Source: Ipomoea triloba
Taxonomy: Eukaryota > Streptophyta > Magnoliopsida > Solanales > Convolvulaceae
DNA length: 64,000 nucleotides
Assembly (NCBI RefSeq): GCF_003576645.1
Contig: NC_044930.1
Coordinates: 7,234,518 to 7,298,517 of the forward strand
Direction: 5' to 3'
The position numbers were made by a program, and so were the translations under genes. The stretch's first letter is position 1, and every line of letters begins with the position of its first letter. Positions 59,186 through 64,000 of this stretch are shown piece after piece. The notes beneath the pieces are model-generated. The model ran no database searches and was not told the DNA's origin. It saw only the letters and a list, made by a program, of their open reading frames with translations.

Positions 59186-60250
59186 ATCACTGAACATTTA
59201 AATTCGTACAGATACATGGTACTGATTTCTCTATATCCTACCTACTTAAATTGACATTGAAGAAATGAATACTCATAAAAAAGTTACACTGCTGCCTTTT
59301 TTCAGATAGGGTATTTAATACACAGGCTAAAAAGAAACAACAAACAAATTACTTGGGACTTCCAAACATACTGCAGCATTATATTTGAGGGGATTTCAGT
59401 ATGGCCATGAGAGCAATGTGTAAAGCCCATGCACCTTTGCTATACATATACATTTCAGAGGGTTGTTATATCATTCTAGATTTTTTTGGACTTTCACATA
59501 GTTTCCATAGTTTATAGAATTTTCTACATGTATATATAATAATAGTAGTAGTAGAAATGTATGAAATATTTTAAAACCTTGTAACCTTAGAATTGTGTAA
59601 ATATTTAAGGAGGGTTCTAGAGAATAATTTTTAGCCGTAGTATTTAGTAGATCTCCACCATCCATTAAGAATACGGAATGGGTATAAATATTCTTCATGG
59701 CCTCATTTGTAAACAACAACCACTAGATCTAATTAAATAAATGTTTGTACTTTTTAAAATTTGTTTTTGAAGGAGTATTCTTTTATTTATTTTTACACTT
59801 TTTAGAAAGATAATGACGTAGACAATATTTGTTATTGCAATTAGCTTATCTACCATAGTACTATTTTAGTATTATTTTATGTAGAAAATAACTTGTGAAA
59901 ACCCCCTTGTGAAAATGACTTTTCAAAAATATTGCTTTTATTTAGTTATTTATGAATGAATCCCGGAAATTAGAAAATTATATATTCCTTTTCCACCGCG
60001 ATTATTACATTATAAATAAAACAAGACCTTTTACAATCCTATTTCAAACATTCAAACCCATTATAAATAAAACAAGACCTTTTACAATCCTATTTCAAAC
60101 ATTCAAACCCTAGCCATTCATACAAAATTTTCTTTGATGGATTTCCAGGCATTCTAAACCCCTCCCCTAAATGGTGAATGGTGAATGTATCCAACTCCCC
60201 TAAATGGTGAATGTCCTTCGATTTTACCTGGTTGTATAGAAGATAAATCA
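59186..60250. other. Intergenic DNA with a 52-bp tandem duplication
   Basis: Mostly AT-rich with no gene. At 60008-60112 a 52-bp unit with ATAAATAAAACAAGACC and TTTTACAATCCTATTTC occurs twice in tandem, then CTAAATGGTGAATG repeats twice near 60168-60212. These lie just left of the DUF295-type pseudogene and may include its decayed 5' part. Confidence 0.55.
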
Positions 60251-60980
60251 CTTGCTTTTCATAATGAATCTTAGTACCCACAAAGATTTTGTAGTTGTGG
60301 TTATATACGGAGAAAAATCAAGAATCGCAATTCAAGATGAGGATTCTAACCCATACTATGATATTGCATATCATGATTTACTATTTACATTGGGGAAAAA
60401 TGCATCCTTGCATTGGGGAAAAATGCATCCGTTCAAGTCTGGATTTGATGTTTCATGGTTTTTCTACCCCTTCAAGAAAAAGAGCATAACTACCTCCCTA
60501 TCCAACAAAATTTCTGGAAACCATGAAATAATATACTCGAACCCTTTATATATATATCACAAAGTTCTACTTAGTTCCCTATGCCAAATCTGGAGGTAAA
60601 GTTGTTTATGAAGAAGCTATGGAGATGATCCCTATGCCAAATCTGGAGGTAAAGTTGTTTATGAAGAAGCTATGGAGATGATGATCAATATCCTTATCCA
60701 ATGGCTGTCCTTATAAAACAATCAACTTTTACGTTTATTGGCTAGATACAACCACCTTAACTTGGAAGACAGTGAAATCATTGAATAATCTTGGGTTGTT
60801 TCTGGGAGGAAGCATTCAGTTTCCATGTTGGTTTCGGATCATTCAGAATTCAAGACGGATTCTATTTACTTTACATACAATTACTGGGATCAAATGGATG
60901 AGGACATGGGATGAAAGAGTACACCAGGAAATTACACCACCTCCTTTTTGCTTGTTCCTGAGTTATATGTATTGATTATC
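60251..60980 (+). pseudogene. DUF295 (F-box/KIB-type) family pseudogene
   Basis: Several frames on the plus strand together match the C-terminal half of DUF295 proteins, plant F-box-associated beta-propeller proteins. They are KDFVVVVIYGEKSRIAI, then YWLDTTTLTWKTVKSLNNLG with LFLGG, then in a shifted frame LVSDHSEFKTDSIYFTYNYW with DQMDEDMG. Frameshifts separate the parts. Small tandem duplications disrupt it: CATTGGGGAAAAATGCATCC twice near 60387-60430, and a 51-bp unit twice near 60580-60682. No F-box or start region was found. Clearly non-functional. Confidence 0.7.
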
Positions 60981-61496
60981 TTGTTGACGCAGAAATTTAA
61001 TTATATATTTGACCTCTGCATGCGGACATGTAATATATGAAATTTATGTCAACGCCTTGCCTAAGAAGCAAGGCAAAAATCTCACAAGAAAATTTTAAGA
61101 CCTATCTTGGATTCTAATTTAAATTATAGGCCTATTCAAAGACAGCATAATGCATGTTCAATCCCTTCATGATTGACAACCATTCACATGAAGTAAATGA
61201 CGTTTGCAAATGAACTCTTCTATGAACTGGGTGACAAAAAACTTTGCACCTAATGTCAGTAATGATCAGAAGAAATATCATATGGTACGGTACATGTGTG
61301 TTCAACTGAGAGATACCGGCGAATCGCGCTTGCAGGTCCCTTATAACTTATAAGTGCTGGTATAGGCCCCAGGGAGGCAAGTTGGCTATAAGATTTAGTT
61401 TATTGGGACAACAAATCAAAATTTGAAAAGTGCAGGTATAATTTTTGGTTAGTTGATTGGTCTTGATTATGAAATGATTATTTTTCTTTGGGATAA
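60981..61496. other. Intergenic DNA, nothing recognised
   Basis: No gene, bounded repeat or RNA gene identified between the DUF295 pseudogene and the left inverted repeat of the next element. Confidence 0.5.
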
Positions 61497-62455
61497 ACTA
61501 TAAATAAGCCATCGTACTATTAAGAACAAGTAATTAAGTCATCGAACTCGAATAATGCTCACATAAGTCACTGAACTCGAAAAACAAAGCAATTAAGCTA
61601 CTAAAACCATAAAAATAACAATTAACCCATTTTTAAAACTTAATGGGACAATTTCCGGTGATGTGAAGACTATGAAAGCAAGCTTCTTCCGAGAAGGCAT
61701 CTATCTAGTCTTTTGGAGTAGAAGATTCTTTCGAGAAGGCTTCTGCCTGCTTCACTATAATATTTGCTTCGACTTTGCGTGCGATCCAGTGGTCACACTC
61801 TACGGCCATCTATATTGCTGGCCCTGCATCTATGAGTGGTTTAATGTTCAAGGCCGTTCGGATACACATCTCCAGTGCCCTGTTTGCAAGACTGAAGGCG
61901 CACACATCTATAGTCCCTCTTTACGGTAGCGGCAAGAAGCTGTCAGAATCTGAGCCGGAAAGCATGATTTCTTCTATGAAGGTGTCGCCAAGGCCGTCAG
62001 CGCGTGCACAATCTTTGACGATTCCCCATTGTCATCGGCTTTCGTCTCACAATTCTTACCGGTCCTTTGCACCGTCTTTCAACCTCGGGGACAATCCGGC
62101 AATGAGCGTCAATCACCCTGCGGTTAGGATGGATGTTTGGCGAGCTGGTATACGTTAGGGTTTTTGGAAACTCGGAGAGCGTTTATGCATATCCTAATTC
62201 CTTAGTAGGAAACAGTAATCCCAAGTTGAGAAGGCAACAGATTCAGGCAGACTAAGCAGAAATGCAGAATAAAGTTTTTCCTTTTCTGCTGCTTTCATCG
62301 CCGAAATTTGTGGTTGGTGCCGGAAATTATCGCCGAAATTTTAAAAATGGGTTAATTGCTATTTTTTCAATTTCAGTGACTTAATTACTTTGTTTTTCCG
62401 AGTTTAATAGGGTTATTCAAGTTCGATGACTTAATTGTTTGGTAATAATGTTTTT
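61490..62455. mobile_element. Pack-MULE-like element enclosing a RING-gene copy
   Basis: The left arm (about 61497-61660) and right arm (about 62316-62455) are inverted copies. Shared words include AATTAAGTCATCGAACT, AACAAAG, CAATTAACCCATTTTTAAAA and a CGGTGAT / ATCGCCG end next to the captured DNA. Between them lies RMA-type RING sequence. Long inverted arms around a piece of an ordinary gene match a Pack-MULE. The outer end of the right arm looks truncated and no clear 9-bp duplication was found. Confidence 0.65.
61690..62275 (+). pseudogene. RMA-type RING-finger E3 ligase pseudogene
   Basis: The plus strand reads [27 protein letters not shown] and [12 protein letters not shown], matching the RING of RMA proteins (membrane-anchored ER E3 ligases; the family has NICLDFA-DPVVTLCGHLYC). 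Two metal-ligand Cys positions appear changed to Tyr (HYNIC and TLYGH). After a frameshift the sequence continues [18 protein letters not shown], and after another MFGELVYVRVFGNSESVYAY with PNSLVGNSNPKLRRQQIQAD, the conserved C-terminal part before the usual membrane tail. A stop follows near 62249. Frameshifts and lost ligands make it non-functional. Confidence 0.8.
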
Positions 62456-62950
62456 ATTTCTTTTTGATTTCACTAGTAATAATAATAATAATTTACATTC
62501 CCAGACATATATTAATTTCAATCGCATTGATCGTCATGTTTTAATGACAAATTAAATCATTCACCAACGTTTATATAGTAAGTGTCAATTAGTGCATCAT
62601 ATTTAGTAACATTATTATGTACTATGTTCATAATAGTTGTTCTATATGTTCACAAACTTTAACTTTAATGTCTATAAATACTAAACTAAATGTACATCAC
62701 ATATATTTCCATTCACTATCTATAGTATATGCTTGTATGTTCATTCTATATGTTCACTCTATAGTATATGCTTATAAACATTGCACTAAAATAATGATTT
62801 ATTGTATCTATAGATTTATTTAAAAATAACAAATATATCCATACCAATGTCAATTACGGATTACACTTGTGTGAGACTGTCTCGCAGATCTTTATCCGTG
62901 AGACGAGTCAGGTCGAGTTTAGTCATATCAATATGAAAATTTAATACTTA
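62456..62950. other. AT-rich intergenic DNA
   Basis: Includes a short AAT run near 62478 and a repeated TATAGTATATGCTT word near 62721 and 62759. No gene recognised. Confidence 0.5.
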
Positions 62951-63432
62951 GGGTCCGTTTGGAAAGCATGAAAATGACTTCTAGAAAATGTTTTATAGAA
63001 AACGAGTCATTTTCCGGAAAAATAAAATTGTATAATTAAACATTGTAATTGTTTTATTTAAAATATAAAAAATTATAATAGTTATTAAAATAATGGTATT
63101 TAATAAAAAAACAGAATTTATAAAAAAATAAAAATAAAAATAAATTAAAAAAATGTATCAAAGGGTTCCGGCGGTTTCCTCACCTCCTTAGTCCATGGTC
63201 ATGGGTGATATGGCTTGATTTTGGTCGAAAACATGCAAAACAACTATTCTGGCGATTCCGTAAAATGACTTACGGAAAAAAATTCCGTAAGTCATTTTCC
63301 GGAAAAAATGAACTGATTTTCCTTGGTCAACGAAAAACATTTTCCATTGACCACATTTTCCGGACGTTACCAAACACAGAAGACTTGGAAAACATTTTCC
63401 GGAAGTTATTTTACGGGTTACCAAACACACCC
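62951..63432. mobile_element. Tourist-like MITE with TTA duplication
   Basis: Left end GGGTCCGTTTGGAAAGC, right end complementary to GGGTGTGTTTGGTAACC. TTA flanks both sides (62948-62950 and 63433-63435). The subterminal TTCCGGAAAA and TTACGGAAA words recur in both orientations. 482 bp; reading frames inside are artefacts of the inverted arms. Confidence 0.75.
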
Positions 63433-63476
63433 TTATATTAAAAAATGTGATACTAATTATGAATAAAATGTTTATT

Positions 63477-63620
63477 TTTTGAGTACTATTGACTATGTTA
63501 CAATGTAGTATCTGTTCATAACTACTTTCTCAACCAAATGAAGCACAAAGAGACAATACTGCTCCCACTGAGGCTCGAACATACCCCATCCCATGTGGGG
63601 TGCAATCGGGTGCCACCTGG
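63477..63620 (-). mobile_element. tRNA-derived SINE, family A
   Basis: A minus-strand copy with head GGTGGCACCCGATTGCACCC, box-B-like ATGTTCGAGCCTCAGTG, body AGTTATGAACAGATACTAC and T run (A tail). AATAAAATGTTTATT to the left and AATAAAGTGTTTATT to the right form a target duplication with one mismatch. Confidence 0.8.
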
Positions 63621-63639
63621 GAAATAAAGTGTTTATTAC

Positions 63640-64000
63640 TTAAAGGAAAAATACAATACTTTTACATTTGGATGTAAAAGACTAAAAGTATTACATTTTT
63701 CATCAAATGGATGATTCAGATGAATTATTTAATCAAATAGATGGTTAAGATACTTCAGATTAATATTATTAATAGAGATTGTCTAATTTAACCTTACTTT
63801 TATTATAATCCGTTAGGTTTTCCGTTAAATATTCTCTTCTCCGTTAATATTTCGTTAACTTTTAACTTATCCTTTAATTTCTATAAGAAATGTCTTAGGT
63901 TCGAACCTCATCTCAATCAAATTTGACATAATTAAGTTTCTCACTCTATTTTACTCTTATGAGTAGCTACAACAAAAAATGATACGTATGTATTTCTTTA
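63640..64000. repeat. Dispersed repeat, inverted copy of 35738-36060, cut by window end
   Basis: The reverse complement matches the block near 36 kb, including AACGGAGAAGAGAATATT, ATCTATTTGATTAAATAATT and the 12-bp palindrome AGGTTCGAACCT. The copy runs to the end of the window, so it is probably incomplete here. Confidence 0.65.

Noticed and set aside
63188..63441. Two overlapping open frames on opposite strands near the right end
   Set aside because: They come from the inverted arms of the MITE at 62951-63432, and the FRKMTYGK-like words repeat within them.

Overview
This is a plant nuclear window, almost certainly from an asterid eudicot. The signs are plant-only gene families, short GT-AG introns, AT-rich intergenic DNA packed with MITEs, Helitrons, tRNA-derived SINEs and solo LTRs, and no bacterial gene organisation. 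The repeated SINE, with a box A like TGGTCTAGTGG and a box B like GGTTCGAGCC, made me think of Convolvulaceae (Ipomoea). That is recall from pattern, not proof.

Three intact protein genes are present, all on the minus strand. (1) 1692-6004 is a ten-exon SQUAMOSA promoter-binding-like transcription factor of the large SPL14 type: SBP zinc fingers, ankyrin-like region and C-terminal hydrophobic tail, about 1060 aa. (2) 15616-23257 is a seven-exon proton-pump-interactor-family coiled-coil protein of about 2147 aa with a C-terminal membrane anchor. Its first exon carries about 17 copies of a 53-aa acidic repeat, five of them apparently identical in DNA. (3) 45322-51838 is a six-exon LHCB7-type chlorophyll a/b-binding protein of about 327 aa with two transposable elements in intron 3 and a MITE beside its core promoter. 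Exon joins were checked by reading phase and by agreement with family motifs. The three genes have no evident shared pathway.

The DNA between the genes is a transposon landscape whose junctions can often be read to the base. A Helitron at 25650-28969 is split by a solo LTR with 5-bp target duplications. Beside it lie Helitron gene remnants (RPA-like protein joined to the tail of a Pif1-type helicase) with a triplicated 189-bp unit. Another solo LTR is at 33329-34097. There are TIR elements with 9-bp duplications (37885, 48388, 51932, 52656, and probably 10759), 3-bp TAA or TTA duplications (34484, 62951) and an 8-bp duplication (53245). At least eight SINE copies belong to one family, several with clear target duplications.

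The right end (58-62.5 kb) holds captured or decayed gene pieces: an OTU-like protease fragment inside an inverted-repeat element, a frameshifted DUF295-type pseudogene, and an RMA-type RING-finger pseudogene bracketed by inverted repeats in a Pack-MULE-like arrangement. The most unusual items are the recently amplified coding repeat of the proton-pump interactor, the Pack-MULE-like RING capture, and the three inverted-repeat elements placed in or against LHCB7. No CRISPR array, bacterial operon, tRNA or rRNA gene was seen, and I found nothing that clearly amounts to a new biological system.
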